Shown here: positions 42,447 to 50,941 of the stretch, in pieces
Layout: the number at the start of each line of letters is the position of its first letter
Position numbering within the stretch: the first letter of the stretch is position 1
NCBI GenBank assembly: GCA_035650275.1
Contig: DASRHY010000062.1
Span: 1 to 64,000 of the forward strand
Origin: DASRHY01 sp035650275
Lineage (GTDB): Bacteria > Actinomycetota > Actinomycetes > Propionibacteriales > Kribbellaceae
Length of the DNA: 64,000 nt
Direction: 5' to 3'
Made by a program: the position numbers and the translations under genes
The notes under the pieces: generated by a model
What the model was told of the DNA's origin: nothing
What the model saw: only the letters and a program-made list of their open reading frames with translations
The model's database searches: none

Positions 42447-43720
42447 GAAGCGACCGGCTCGAGGACCTCGCGGCCGCCCAGATACGGCTGCAGCGCCGCC
42501 GGCACCCGGACCGAACCGTCGGGCTGCTGGTGCGTCTCCAGGATCGCGACGATCCACCGTGTGGTGGCGAGCGTGCCGTTCAGGGTCGCCGCGTGCCGTA
42601 GCCTGCCGTCCGCGTCGCGGTGGCGGATGTTGAGCCGGCGCGCCTGGAAGTCGAGGCAGTTCGAGGTCGAGGTCAGCTCGCGGTACTTGCCCTGCGTGGG
42701 GATCCAGGCCTCGCTGTCGAACTTGCGCGCCGCCGACGTCCCGAGGTCACCGGCCGCTGTGTCGATCACCCGGTAGGTCAGCTCCATCTTGTCCAGCAGC
42801 TCCTTCTCCCAGCCGAGCAGCCGCTGGTGCTCGTCGGCGGCCTCCTCGAGGGTGCAGTAGGAGAACATCTCGACCTTGTCGAACTGGTGGACGCGGATGA
42901 TCCCGCGGGTGTCCTTCCCGTACGACCCGGCCTCGCGGCGGTAGCAGGAGGACAGCCCGGCGTATCGCTTGGGGCCTTTGGAGAGGTCGAGGACCTCGTC
43001 CATGTGGTAGCCGGCCAGCGGCACCTCGGAGGTACCGACCAGATAGAGGTCGTCGGCCTCCAGCCGGTACACCTCCGGCGTGTGTGAGCCGAGGAAGCCG
43101 GTGCCGCCCATCACCTCGGGCTTCACAAGGCTCGGCGTCACCATCGGCGTGAAGCCCGCCTCGACCGCCTGCGCGATCGCCAGCTGGAACATCGCGAGCT
43201 GCAGCAGCGCGCCCTGGCCGGTGAGGAAGTAGAACCGCGCACCGGACACCTTCGCGCCGCGCTCCATGTCGATGGCACCGAGCAGCTCGCCGAGCTCCAG
43301 GTGGTCGCGCGGCTCGAAACCCTCGGCGGAGAAGTCCCGCGGCTTGCCGATCTCCTCGAGGACCACGTAGTCGTCCTCGCCCCCCGCGGGAACCCCCTCG
43401 AGCACGAGGTTCGGCAGTCGCATCGCCAGCTCGTTGAACCGGGTGCCGGCGTCGTTCGAGGCCGCCTCGGCGGCCTTCACCTCGGCCGCGAGCGTCTTGG
43501 TCCGCTCCAGCAGCGCGGCGCGCTCATCGCCCTGCGCCGACGGGATCTCCCTGCCCAGACTCTTCTGCTCGGCGCGCAGACTCTCGAACTCCGCGATGCT
43601 GGAGCGACGCCCGGCGTCGGCGGCGAGGATCTGGTCGACCAGGTCGGTGCTCTCGCCGCGCTTGGTCAGGGAGGCGCGGACGAGGTCTGGGTTCTCACGG
43701 ATGAGCTTGGGATCGATCAC
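42443..43720 (-). CDS. serS: Seryl-tRNA synthetase
   Basis: 425 residues, complete. N-terminal coiled-coil arm (residues about 30-105: EFESLRAEQKSLGREI, LLERTKTLAAEVKAAE) that holds the long variable arm of tRNA-Ser. Class II motifs: motif 1 around FQLAIAQAVEAGFTPMVTPS, motif 2 SSCYRREAGSYGKDTRG, motif 3 NGTLATTRWIVAILE. Charges tRNA-Ser. The ATG at 43720 is followed by the canonical MIDPKLIRENPD start. Translationally coupled to the HAD gene downstream. Confidence 0.98.
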   Translation of the reverse strand: MIDPKLIRENPDLVRASLTKRGESTDLVDQILAADAGRRSSIAEFESLRAEQKSLGREIPSAQGDERAALLERTKTLAAEVKAAEAASNDAGTRFNELAMRLPNLVLEGVPAGGEDDYVVLEEIGKPRDFSAEGFEPRDHLELGELLGAIDMERGAKVSGARFYFLTGQGALLQLAMFQLAIAQAVEAGFTPMVTPSLVKPEVMGGTGFLGSHTPEVYRLEADDLYLVGTSEVPLAGYHMDEVLDLSKGPKRYAGLSSCYRREAGSYGKDTRGIIRVHQFDKVEMFSYCTLEEAADEHQRLLGWEKELLDKMELTYRVIDTAAGDLGTSAARKFDSEAWIPTQGKYRELTSTSNCLDFQARRLNIRHRDADGRLRHAATLNGTLATTRWIVAILETHQQPDGSVRVPAALQPYLGGREVLEPVAS

Positions 43721-43871
43721 CCGTCAAAGGGTATCGGCCGCCCATTACAGCCCGCGCCCGCATTTCCACAACCCTCACTTCCCGTACCGGCTCGCCGTTC
43801 CCGCGGCGCCGACACGGAGAGTCGCTACGGGAGGTCGATCGCGACGCGGGTCGAGGCTGGATCGGGGCTGG

Positions 43872-43917
43872 TTCAGGTTTGAGACTTCATCTGCCAAGAT
43901 TCAGGTTGTAGACTTCA
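43872..43917 (+). promoter_or_regulatory. 28-base-spaced direct repeats and -10 of a leaderless gene
   Basis: TTCAGGTTTGAGACTTCA (43872-43889) and TTCAGGTTGTAGACTTCA (43900-43917) share 16 of 18 bases at a 28-base period. The second contains TAGACT (43909-43914), a good -10, which places transcription start at or next to the GTG at 43921. The repeats probably bind a regulator, possibly the HTH protein encoded just downstream. Confidence 0.5.
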
Positions 43918-43920
43918 GAT

Positions 43921-44517
43921 GTGGGGTGGGTGTACGTGCTGACGGTGGACCAGCGGGCCAGCCGAGGGGCTCCCGACCTGGTCCCTGACGCGTTGAGCAG
44001 GCTGAACGCGCGGTCCCGGCGGAACGGATTGCGGCGGAAGTTCGAGCGTACGGCGGGCGACGAGCTGCAGGGCGTGCTGGGCAGCGCGCAGGTGGCCGTG
44101 GACATCATCGTCGAGCTGCTGCGCGACGACTGCTGGAACATCGGGCTCGGCATCGGGACCGTCCAGGAGCCGTTGCCGCGCAGCACCCGGGCAGGCCGGG
44201 GTGACGCGTTCCTGTACGCCCGCGAGGCAGTCACCCGGGCGAAGTCCAGCGCGCACCACCTGAACCTGGTCGGTGCTGACCCGTACGCTGCCGACCAGGT
44301 GGAGACCGTGCTCTGGCTGATCGCGCTGATCCTGCGGCGGCGGAGCGAACGAGGCTGGGAGGTGGCCGACCTGCTGTCCGAGGGACTGAGCCGGCGCGAG
44401 ATCGGGATCAAGCTGGGCATCAGCCAGTCCGCGGTGACGCAGCGGGCACAAGCCGCGGGGGTTGTCGAGGAGCAGCGAGCCCGGGCACTCGTCGTACAGC
44501 TGCTGGAGGGCCGGTGA
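43921..44517 (+). CDS. SatD-like protein with C-terminal HTH
   Basis: 198 residues resembling the SatD family: VYVLTVDQRASRGAPDLVP at the start, then RKFERTAGDELQGVLGSAQVAV and a small alpha/beta domain with WNIGLGIGTVQEPLP. The last ~60 residues form an HTH: VADLLSEGLSRREIGIKLGI then SQSAVTQRAQAAGVVEEQ. Start GTG 43921 appears leaderless behind TAGACT. Its stop overlaps the membrane gene as GTGA. The pair is probably a regulator with its membrane partner; family assignment is moderate. Confidence 0.7.
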   Translation: MGWVYVLTVDQRASRGAPDLVPDALSRLNARSRRNGLRRKFERTAGDELQGVLGSAQVAVDIIVELLRDDCWNIGLGIGTVQEPLPRSTRAGRGDAFLYAREAVTRAKSSAHHLNLVGADPYAADQVETVLWLIALILRRRSERGWEVADLLSEGLSRREIGIKLGISQSAVTQRAQAAGVVEEQRARALVVQLLEGR

Positions 44518-45068
44518 ACGCTGTCGTGCTGGTCGCCACGGCAGGCGGACTGGTCGCGGCGCTTCCGGCCTGGCTGGTGCGCACCGGGTCCCGCAAGCAG
44601 ATCGTGATCAGCGCGGTGATGCTGATCGGGTTGCTGGTGGCCGGGCTGGTGGTGCTGACCGGGGACGGGGTCGGTGGCTGGAGAGAGTCCGCGCGAGACG
44701 TCCTGCTGCTGCTCGCCGGGCTGCTCGCCATCTTCGGTGGCGGCCCGCTGACCACGTCGGTGCTGGCACTGGTGGACCGCGGCAGCACGCCCGCACTGTC
44801 CACCCAGCAGGCCGGCGAGGTGCTGCGCGGCGGTGCGCTGATCGGGACGCTGGAGCGCGGTGCGATCTTCGCCGGGCTGCTGGCCGGCTGGCCGGAGGCG
44901 ATGGCCGTGGTACTCGCGATCAAAGGACTGGCGCGATATCCGGAGCTGCGCGGGCCGGACCAGTCCACGATGCCGGTCACGCCGCACGCCGTCGCGGAGC
45001 GGTTCATCATCGGCACCTTCGTCAGCGTGCTGTGGTCCGTCACTTGCGCGAGCCTGCTGCTGTCCTGA
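44514..45068 (+). CDS. Hypothetical membrane protein, partner of the SatD-like gene
   Basis: 184 residues with about four to five helices: VVLVATAGGLVAALPAWLV, VISAVMLIGLLVAGLVVL, RDVLLLLAGLLAIFGGGPLTT, GAIFAGLLAGWPEAMAVVLAI and a last one near FIIGTFVSVLWSVTCASLLL. The conserved-looking loop KGLARYPELRGP precedes the last helix. Not recognised by name. Start GTG 44514 overlaps the SatD-like stop, which argues for joint function. Confidence 0.75.
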   Translation: MNAVVLVATAGGLVAALPAWLVRTGSRKQIVISAVMLIGLLVAGLVVLTGDGVGGWRESARDVLLLLAGLLAIFGGGPLTTSVLALVDRGSTPALSTQQAGEVLRGGALIGTLERGAIFAGLLAGWPEAMAVVLAIKGLARYPELRGPDQSTMPVTPHAVAERFIIGTFVSVLWSVTCASLLLS

Positions 45069-45170
45069 TCGCCGCGCCGGGCGGGCGGTCACGCACCGCT
45101 ACCGGGCGTCGGGGATGATGGCTGCACAACTACTGCCGGTCAGCGGGGGCCGGAGCGTTCGGGAGGGGCC

Positions 45171-46754
45171 GTGATCCACACGCCGGCGACCCGCGCGGGT
45201 CGTTTCGCGGTGGCAGTCGCAGCCGTGCTGCCGTTCGCCCTCCTCACCGCCCTGGTGGTGGCCGGCTGGGGTCCGCTCGAGCGGCTGGACGAGTCGGTCG
45301 CGGACAGCATGGCGTCGCGCGGCGAAACCCGGCCGGGATGGGTCGACTTCTGGCGGGTGCTCGGCGCGGTCGTGCTGCCATGGGCGTGGCGCGCACTGGT
45401 GGTCGTTGTGGCTGGGTACCTGTGGCACCGCAGGGCGCGGATGCTCGCCGTCTGGCTGGTGACCACTGCCGCCCTCGAGCTCGCGGCCGTCCAGGCGGTG
45501 AAGTACGCGGTCGACCGGGAGCGACCGGTGGACGGGCTGATCGACATCACCAGCCCCGCGTACGTGTCGGGGCAGGCAACGGCCGCCGCGGTGATGGCCG
45601 GGGCGGTGCTGGTGGTGCTGCCGGCCGTGCGCGGCTGGCCCGTCCGCGCCAAGGTCGCCGCCTGGAGCGCCGCTGTACTGGTCGTGCTGGTGACGTCGGC
45701 GGACGCGATCTTCCTGAACGTGCACTACGTGTCCGATGTGGTCGGCGGCTGGGCGCTCGGTGCCGCCCTGGTCACCGCGACGACGGCCGGGTTCGCGTTG
45801 CGGCCGCGATCCCGTGCACGCTTGCGTCCGAACGGCACCGGCGACGAGGCGGAGGCGCCGCCGCGAGCCGCGGTGATCGTGAACCCGGTGAAGGTCGGCG
45901 ACGGTCCGGCGTTCCGGCGCAAGGTGACCAAGGCGCTTGGCAGCCGCGGGTTCTCGGAGCCGTTGTGGCTCGAGACCACCGAGTCCGACTCCGGGCACGC
46001 GATGGCCAAGCAGGCGGTGGTCGAACAGGTCGACCTGGTGCTGGTGGCCGGCGGTGACGGCACCGTCCGGGTGGTGTGCGCGCAGCTGGCCCGGACCGGT
46101 ATTCCGGTCGCGGTCGTGCCGGCGGGAACCGGCAACCTGCTGGCCCGCAACCTGGGCATCCCGATGGACCTGGACGACGCGCTGTACCGGCTGCTGGACG
46201 GGCGCAACCGCACCATCGACCTGGTCGAGGTGCACGGCGACGAGCTCGACACCGACCGCTTCGCGGTGATGGCCGGGCTCGGCCTGGACGCGGCGATCAT
46301 CGATGATGCGCCGGCGGACCTGAAGAAGCGGATCGGCTGGCCGGCGTACGTGGTGTCGGCGATGAAGAACATCAACCATCCGTCGGTCCGGGTGGAGATC
46401 ACGCTCGACGACCAGGACCCGATCGAGCGCAAGGCCCGGACGGTTGTCATCGGCAACGTCGGGAACCTGCAGGCGAACATCCCGTTGCTGCCGGACGCGG
46501 TACCCGACGACGGCACCATCGACGTGATCGTGATCGCGCCGCGCCGGGTGACGCAGTGGCCGCGCCTGATCGTGCGGGTCCTGACCCGCCGGCGCCGCAG
46601 CGACCCGTACTTGGAACGATTCACCGCGGAACGGGTCGCGATCACCGCCGCCGTCGACGTACGACGCCAGCTCGACGGGGACGCGATCGGCTCCGGCCGG
46701 ACCATCGTCGCCCAGGTCGAGCCGGGCGCGCTCGTCGTACGGGTGCCTGACTAG
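45171..46754 (+). CDS. PAP2 - diacylglycerol kinase-like fusion protein
   Basis: 527 residues. Residues 1 to about 215: PAP2-type domain with about five helices; motif 1 KYAVDRERPVDG and motif 3 NVHYVSDVVGG are present, but motif 2, normally PSGH, reads YVSGQATAAAV, so the proton-accepting His is gone. Residues about 223-525: lipid kinase, AAVIVNPVKVGDG, VAGGDGTVRVVCAQL, VPAGTGNLLARNLGIPMD, VIGNVGNLQANIPLLPDA. Start GTG 45171 follows GGGAGGGG. Kinase part looks active, phosphatase part doubtful. The unfused counterparts are at 12960-16190. Confidence 0.9.
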   Translation: MIHTPATRAGRFAVAVAAVLPFALLTALVVAGWGPLERLDESVADSMASRGETRPGWVDFWRVLGAVVLPWAWRALVVVVAGYLWHRRARMLAVWLVTTAALELAAVQAVKYAVDRERPVDGLIDITSPAYVSGQATAAAVMAGAVLVVLPAVRGWPVRAKVAAWSAAVLVVLVTSADAIFLNVHYVSDVVGGWALGAALVTATTAGFALRPRSRARLRPNGTGDEAEAPPRAAVIVNPVKVGDGPAFRRKVTKALGSRGFSEPLWLETTESDSGHAMAKQAVVEQVDLVLVAGGDGTVRVVCAQLARTGIPVAVVPAGTGNLLARNLGIPMDLDDALYRLLDGRNRTIDLVEVHGDELDTDRFAVMAGLGLDAAIIDDAPADLKKRIGWPAYVVSAMKNINHPSVRVEITLDDQDPIERKARTVVIGNVGNLQANIPLLPDAVPDDGTIDVIVIAPRRVTQWPRLIVRVLTRRRRSDPYLERFTAERVAITAAVDVRRQLDGDAIGSGRTIVAQVEPGALVVRVPD

Positions 46755-46776
46755 GGGGCCTGATGGATCCCCCTAG
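46751..46776. terminator. CTAGGGGG/CCCCCTAG hairpin between convergent genes
   Basis: Perfect 8-base arms (46751-46758, 46769-46776) around CCTGATGGAT. Each arm holds the stop codon of one convergent gene (TAG 46752-46754; TAG of the minus gene at 46775-46773). The sequence closely resembles the end of the element at 38177-38343 (CTAGGGGG, then CTGATGGATCC), so it may be a remnant of that element reused as terminator. Confidence 0.65.
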
Positions 46777-47204
46777 CGACCGGACTCCTTGCGCAAGTAC
46801 TCGATCGCCTCGGCTTCCTCCGGTGACAGCTTCACGTCGCTCTCGTAGTCGCGCACGTTCTTGGCGTATGAGCGGGCCGAGCCGCGGTTGTTGATCGAGG
46901 TGAGCACCACGCCGTTGCCGTTGTCGTCCAGCAGTGCCATCGACCAGGACAGGTAGCCGCTCATGTCGCCGAAGGCGTCATAGCGGACCACCGCGAGATG
47001 CCGCAGCGCGTCGGCCAGGTCCATCCGCAGGGAGGCGACGTCCTCGCGCAGCTTGGCGACATCGGAGCGGGCCGGCGGATGGGCGACGTACTTGCGGGAC
47101 TGCTGGCCGCTGCCGGTGCTCCGGCGGGCCGCGCGCACCGCGACCGCTGAGACGGTGAGCGACACGGCCGCGACGGCCAGGGCGACGATGCTGAGTGGGT
47201 CCAT
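46773..47204 (-). CDS. DUF4446 family protein
   Basis: 143 residues with one N-terminal membrane helix (SIVALAVAAVSLTVSAVAV) followed by a cytoplasmic domain: LREDVASLRMDLADALRHLAVVRYDAF, GDMSGYLSWSMALLDDNGNG, VVLTSINNRGSARSYAKNV, all hallmarks of DUF4446, and ending LSPEEAEAIEYLRKES. No reaction is known. It is four bases downstream of pheA on the same strand. Confidence 0.88.
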   Translation of the reverse strand: MDPLSIVALAVAAVSLTVSAVAVRAARRSTGSGQQSRKYVAHPPARSDVAKLREDVASLRMDLADALRHLAVVRYDAFGDMSGYLSWSMALLDDNGNGVVLTSINNRGSARSYAKNVRDYESDVKLSPEEAEAIEYLRKESGR

Positions 47205-47208
47205 CGGG

Positions 47209-48150
47209 TTATAGCCTTCCCTCGCGGAGCCGCTCTAGCCAGCGCTCGGCGTCGGTGAAGTCGGCGTCGGTGGTGCCCGGCCGGACCGTCGCGGGCGTCG
47301 CGTCCGCGCGCGGGTAGGAGCCGAGGAAGCGGACATCGGCGCAGACCCGGCGCAGTCCGCGCAGCGCCTCGCCGACCCGGGCGTCCGCGATGTGCCCCTC
47401 GGCGTCGATCGAGAAGCAGTAGCGGCCCATCGCCTGCCCGGTCGGCCGGGACTCCAGCCGGGCCAGGTTGACGCCGCGCACCGCGAACTCGTCCAGGATC
47501 TCCATCAGCGCGCCCGGGTGGTCGTCCCGGATGAACGCGACCAGGCTGGTCTTGTCCGCACCGGTCGGCGCGGACGGCGCCGCCGGGCGGGACACCAGCA
47601 CGAACCTGGTGACCGCGTCCGGGTTGTCGCCGATGTTGCGGGCCAATGCCGTGAGCCGGTACCGCTCGCCCGCGACCGGCGCCGCGATGGCCGCGTCGTA
47701 CGACGCGCCCGCGTCGGCGACGAGCACGGCCGCAGCCGCCGTGGACGCGGCCCGGCCGATGGTCGCGTCCGGCAGGTGCCGGCGAAGCCAGCCGCGGCAC
47801 TGGGCCTCGGCGTGCGGGTGGGTGACCACCCGCTTGACCTGGTCGAGCGTCATCCCGGACCGGGCGAGCAGCGCGAACTGCACCGGGAGCAGCACCTCGC
47901 GGGTGATCAGCACCGGCTCACCGATCGCGAGCTCGTCCAGCGTGACCGGCACCGAGCCCTCGACCGAGTTCTCGATCGGGACCAGTGCGCCGTCCGCGTC
48001 GCCGGCCCGGACAGCGTCCAGCGCGCCGCCGACCGTCGGGTACGGCTGCAGGTCCGCGCGGCTGGCCGCGGGCAACGTCCGCAGCGCGGCCTCGGTGAAG
48101 GTGCCCTCCGGTCCGAGGTACGCGTAGCGGGCTGGTGGTACGCCAGGCAC
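47209..48150 (-). CDS. pheA: Prephenate dehydratase
   Basis: 313 residues. Catalytic domain: YAYLGPEGTFTEAALR, LVPIENSVEGSVPVTLD, HPHAEAQCRGWL, and the catalytic TRF motif in AVTRFVLVSRP. ACT domain (from residue about 200): SLVAFIRDDHPGALMEIL, ARLESRPTGQAMGRYCF (ESRP phenylalanine-binding motif) and FLGSYPRA. Converts prephenate to phenylpyruvate in phenylalanine synthesis and is expected to be feedback-inhibited by phenylalanine. Start GTG 48150. Operon with DUF4446 gene. Confidence 0.96.
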   Translation of the reverse strand: MPGVPPARYAYLGPEGTFTEAALRTLPAASRADLQPYPTVGGALDAVRAGDADGALVPIENSVEGSVPVTLDELAIGEPVLITREVLLPVQFALLARSGMTLDQVKRVVTHPHAEAQCRGWLRRHLPDATIGRAASTAAAAVLVADAGASYDAAIAAPVAGERYRLTALARNIGDNPDAVTRFVLVSRPAAPSAPTGADKTSLVAFIRDDHPGALMEILDEFAVRGVNLARLESRPTGQAMGRYCFSIDAEGHIADARVGEALRGLRRVCADVRFLGSYPRADATPATVRPGTTDADFTDAERWLERLREGRL

Positions 48151-48295
48151 GGGGTCAGCCTAGAACGATCTCCGCCTTCTACAGTGGGTGCCCTGCTGAC
48201 TACACGTCGTACGGCGGGCTGAGGAGCCGCGGACACGCCGGGTACGCAACCTCGGGAACCGGCACGCTCTCGGTCTCGGCTCGATACAGTTCCGC

Positions 48296-48997
48296 ATGGC
48301 TCAAGGGGTGGGGGACGACCGCGAGTTCGTATGGCATCGCCATCCGGTCTTCGTCGGATTGCTGAGTGTTGTCGTCGGAGCTGTGCTCGCCTTCGCCGGG
48401 ACGGTGATCGCGAGCAGACAAGGAAAGCTGGAAGCGATAGTCCCGAGACCGACGGTGACAGTGACATCCACGGCACCCGGGCCGACTGTCTCGACGACCA
48501 CCACCGAGACCGTCACCGCCGAGCCGACGGGCTCACCCACGGGCAGTCCCGGTACCTCGGGCATCGGTGACCCGGCCGGCGAGAGTCTCGCGGACATCGA
48601 GCCGATCAACGGCGGCCTTCGCACCGGCGCGGTCGTCATCCACGGACAGCAGTTCGGCACCGCGCTCTACCAGGGGATCGGCGGTTGCGTCTCCAAACTC
48701 ACGACGACCTGGAACCTCGGCCGGAAGTACGAGCGGTTCGATGCGGTGATCGGGCTTCGTGACGAGAGCAGGGACCGCACGTTGAAGGTCCAGTTCACGG
48801 CGTACGTCACCGACGGCACCCGGACGACTGCGTCGAAGCCCATCGCGCTGGCGAAGTACCAGAGTCAGCCACTCAGGGTGTCGCTGAACCAGGCCGACGA
48901 GCTGCGGCTGGAAGCCGTTGCGGTCACGACCGACCGGGACCTGTGCACCAACGCCGGATACGCGGCCTGGGCGAACCCTAGGCTCTACACGGGCTAG
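48296..48997 (+). CDS. Membrane-anchored protein with NPCBM-like domain
   Basis: 233 residues: short cytoplasmic start, one helix (VFVGLLSVVVGAVLAFAGTVI, residues about 17-38), a Thr/Pro/Ser-rich linker (VTVTSTAPGPTVSTTTTET and on, about 50-90), then a beta-rich extracellular domain. VVIHGQQFGTALYQG, TTWNLGRKYERFDAVIGLRD and LCTNAGYAAWANPRL resemble NPCBM/NEW2 carbohydrate-binding modules. Probably binds a glycan at the cell surface. Monocistronic. Confidence 0.75.
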   Translation: MAQGVGDDREFVWHRHPVFVGLLSVVVGAVLAFAGTVIASRQGKLEAIVPRPTVTVTSTAPGPTVSTTTTETVTAEPTGSPTGSPGTSGIGDPAGESLADIEPINGGLRTGAVVIHGQQFGTALYQGIGGCVSKLTTTWNLGRKYERFDAVIGLRDESRDRTLKVQFTAYVTDGTRTTASKPIALAKYQSQPLRVSLNQADELRLEAVAVTTDRDLCTNAGYAAWANPRLYTG

Positions 48998-49043
48998 GAG
49001 CACCCACCGCGGCGGCGGCCGACGGCCGCGCTACATTCGCGGC

Positions 49044-49745
49044 GTGACACATCCTTCTGGCCGGGCCGGCGACGGTATTCGCGATCTCGGGTTCGCCCGT
49101 CTCGACACGGACCGGCCCCGCCGTACCGGCGACGCGGAAGTGGTCTACGGCGCGGGAAAGACGCCGGCACAAGTGGTCGAGCTACTGCGCACACTGCGTG
49201 CGGAGCACCCCGAGCATCCGGTGCTCGCAACCCGGCTCTCGCGGGACGCACAGCAGGTGGTCGCAGCGGAGCTATCGGACGCATCGATCGACGAGGTCGG
49301 GCGGACGGCGGTGCTCGGTGAGCTGCCGCAGGCACGCGGCACGGTGGCGATCGTGTCGGCCGGTACGTCGGATGCGCCGGTCGCGGCCGAGGCGGCGACC
49401 ACAGCGGCCGTGTTCGGGGCCGGCGTGGACATGGTCAGCGATGTAGGCGTGGCCGGGCTGCACCGGGTGATGGGCGTACGAGACCGGCTCGCGTCGGCCG
49501 ACTGCCTGATCGTGGTGGCCGGGATGGAGGGCGCGCTGCCGAGTGTGGTCGGCGGGCTGGTCGGGGTTCCGCTGGTGGCGGTGCCGACCTCGGTCGGGTA
49601 CGGCGCCTCGTTCGGCGGGATCGCCGCGCTGCTGGCGATGCTCAACTCGTGCGCACCAGGGGTCACCGTGGTGAACATCGACAACGGGTTCGGCGCCGGC
49701 GTGTTCGCGGCCCGGGTCGCGCGCCGCGCCGGCGGCGACTCGTGA
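49044..49745 (+). CDS. larB: Nickel-pincer cofactor synthase LarB
   Basis: 233 residues. LarB adds carbon dioxide to nicotinate adenine dinucleotide at the first step of nickel-pincer nucleotide synthesis. Seen: the N-terminal FARLDTDRPRRTGDAEVVYG, TVAIVSAGTSDAPVAAEAA, GVDMVSDVGVAGLHR, VVAGMEGALPSVVGGLVGVP and PTSVGYGASFGGIAAL, all typical. The C-terminus has NIDNGFGAGVFAARVAR. Start GTG 49044; a strong ribosome site is not seen. Stop overlaps larC as GTGA. Confidence 0.93.
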   Translation: MTHPSGRAGDGIRDLGFARLDTDRPRRTGDAEVVYGAGKTPAQVVELLRTLRAEHPEHPVLATRLSRDAQQVVAAELSDASIDEVGRTAVLGELPQARGTVAIVSAGTSDAPVAAEAATTAAVFGAGVDMVSDVGVAGLHRVMGVRDRLASADCLIVVAGMEGALPSVVGGLVGVPLVAVPTSVGYGASFGGIAALLAMLNSCAPGVTVVNIDNGFGAGVFAARVARRAGGDS

Positions 49746-50941
49746 CGGTCGTATGGATCGACTGCAGCGCGGGGGCGTCCGGCGACATGCTGCTCGGCGC
49801 GTTCCTCGACGCCGGTGCGGACCTGGCCGCGGTGAACGCCGCGGTGGCTGCCGTCGACGCCTCGCTGTCGATCGCGGTCGAACCGACGTCGCGGCACCGG
49901 CTGGCGGCGACGAAGGTCTCCGTGCTGGTGAACGGCGAGGTCCACCGTGAGCATGGTCACCACCACGGCCCCTCGCGGGCCTGGCGTGACGTACGGGCGC
50001 TGGTGTCCGCGGCGGGCCTGGACGAGGCCGTTCGGGAGCGGGCGCTGGACGTGTTCTGGCGGCTTGCGCGGGCGGAGGCGACGGCACATGGCGTGGACCC
50101 GGACGACGTGCACTTCCACGAGGTCGGCGCGTTGGACGCGATCGCGGACATCGTCGGGGTCGCCGCCGCCGTGCACTCGCTCGGGCTGTCCCGGATCGTG
50201 GTGTCGCCGGTCGTGCTCGGCGGCGGCCCACAGGTCCGCGGCTCGCACGGCGGCATCCCGGTACCCGGACCGGCGGTGCTGTCAGTGCTGTCCGAGGCAG
50301 GTGCTCCGGTGAGCGGGGGCACCGCGCCGTACGAGATGACGACACCGACCGGTGCCGCCCTGCTCGCCTCGCTGTCCTCCGAGTACGGCGCGCTGCCGCC
50401 GATGCGGATCTCCCGGACCGGCGTCGGGGCCGGCGGCCGTGATCCGGTCGAGATCCCGAACGTGCTACGCGTGGTGATCGGGTCGGCGGAAGTTGCCGAG
50501 AGCAATGACCTGGTGTACGAGACGAACGTGGACGACCTGGACCCGCGGGTCTGGCCGCAGGTGCTGGCCCGGTTGCTCGACGCCGGCGCGTCGGACGCGT
50601 GGCTGACGCCGATCCTGATGAAGAAGGGCCGGCCGGCGTACACGCTCTCGGTGCTGACCAGGCCGGCGCACGCGTCGGCGGTCCGGCAGGCCGTGTTCGG
50701 CGAGACCTCGGCGATCGGGCTGCGCGAGGTGCGCGTGGTCAAGCACGCCGCGGCCCGCGAGTTCCGCACCGTGTCGGTCGACGGGCAGCGGATCGCGGTG
50801 AAGATCGCGTCGTACGACGGCCGGGTGGTGAACGTGCAGCCCGAGTACGACGATGTGGCAGCGGCCGCGGAGGCGCTCGGCCGGCCGGTGAAGGCGGTCC
50901 TAGCGGCCGCTGTTGCCGCCAGCAACGACCTCTGGCGATGA
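49742..50941 (+). CDS. larC: Nickel-insertion protein LarC
   Basis: 399 residues in a single frame (in some bacteria LarC needs a frameshift). Seen: WIDCSAGASGDMLLGAFLDAG, a His-rich stretch REHGHHHG for metal binding, DDVHFHEVGALDAIADIVG, EMTTPTGAALLAS, TNVDDLDPRVW and MKKGRPAYTLSVL. It inserts nickel into the pincer nucleotide using CTP. Coupled to larB. No larE (sulfur transfer) or larA gene is in the window. Its 3' end overlaps the convergent mannosyltransferase gene by 42 bases. Confidence 0.95.
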   Translation: MTVVWIDCSAGASGDMLLGAFLDAGADLAAVNAAVAAVDASLSIAVEPTSRHRLAATKVSVLVNGEVHREHGHHHGPSRAWRDVRALVSAAGLDEAVRERALDVFWRLARAEATAHGVDPDDVHFHEVGALDAIADIVGVAAAVHSLGLSRIVVSPVVLGGGPQVRGSHGGIPVPGPAVLSVLSEAGAPVSGGTAPYEMTTPTGAALLASLSSEYGALPPMRISRTGVGAGGRDPVEIPNVLRVVIGSAEVAESNDLVYETNVDDLDPRVWPQVLARLLDAGASDAWLTPILMKKGRPAYTLSVLTRPAHASAVRQAVFGETSAIGLREVRVVKHAAAREFRTVSVDGQRIAVKIASYDGRVVNVQPEYDDVAAAAEALGRPVKAVLAAAVAASNDLWR

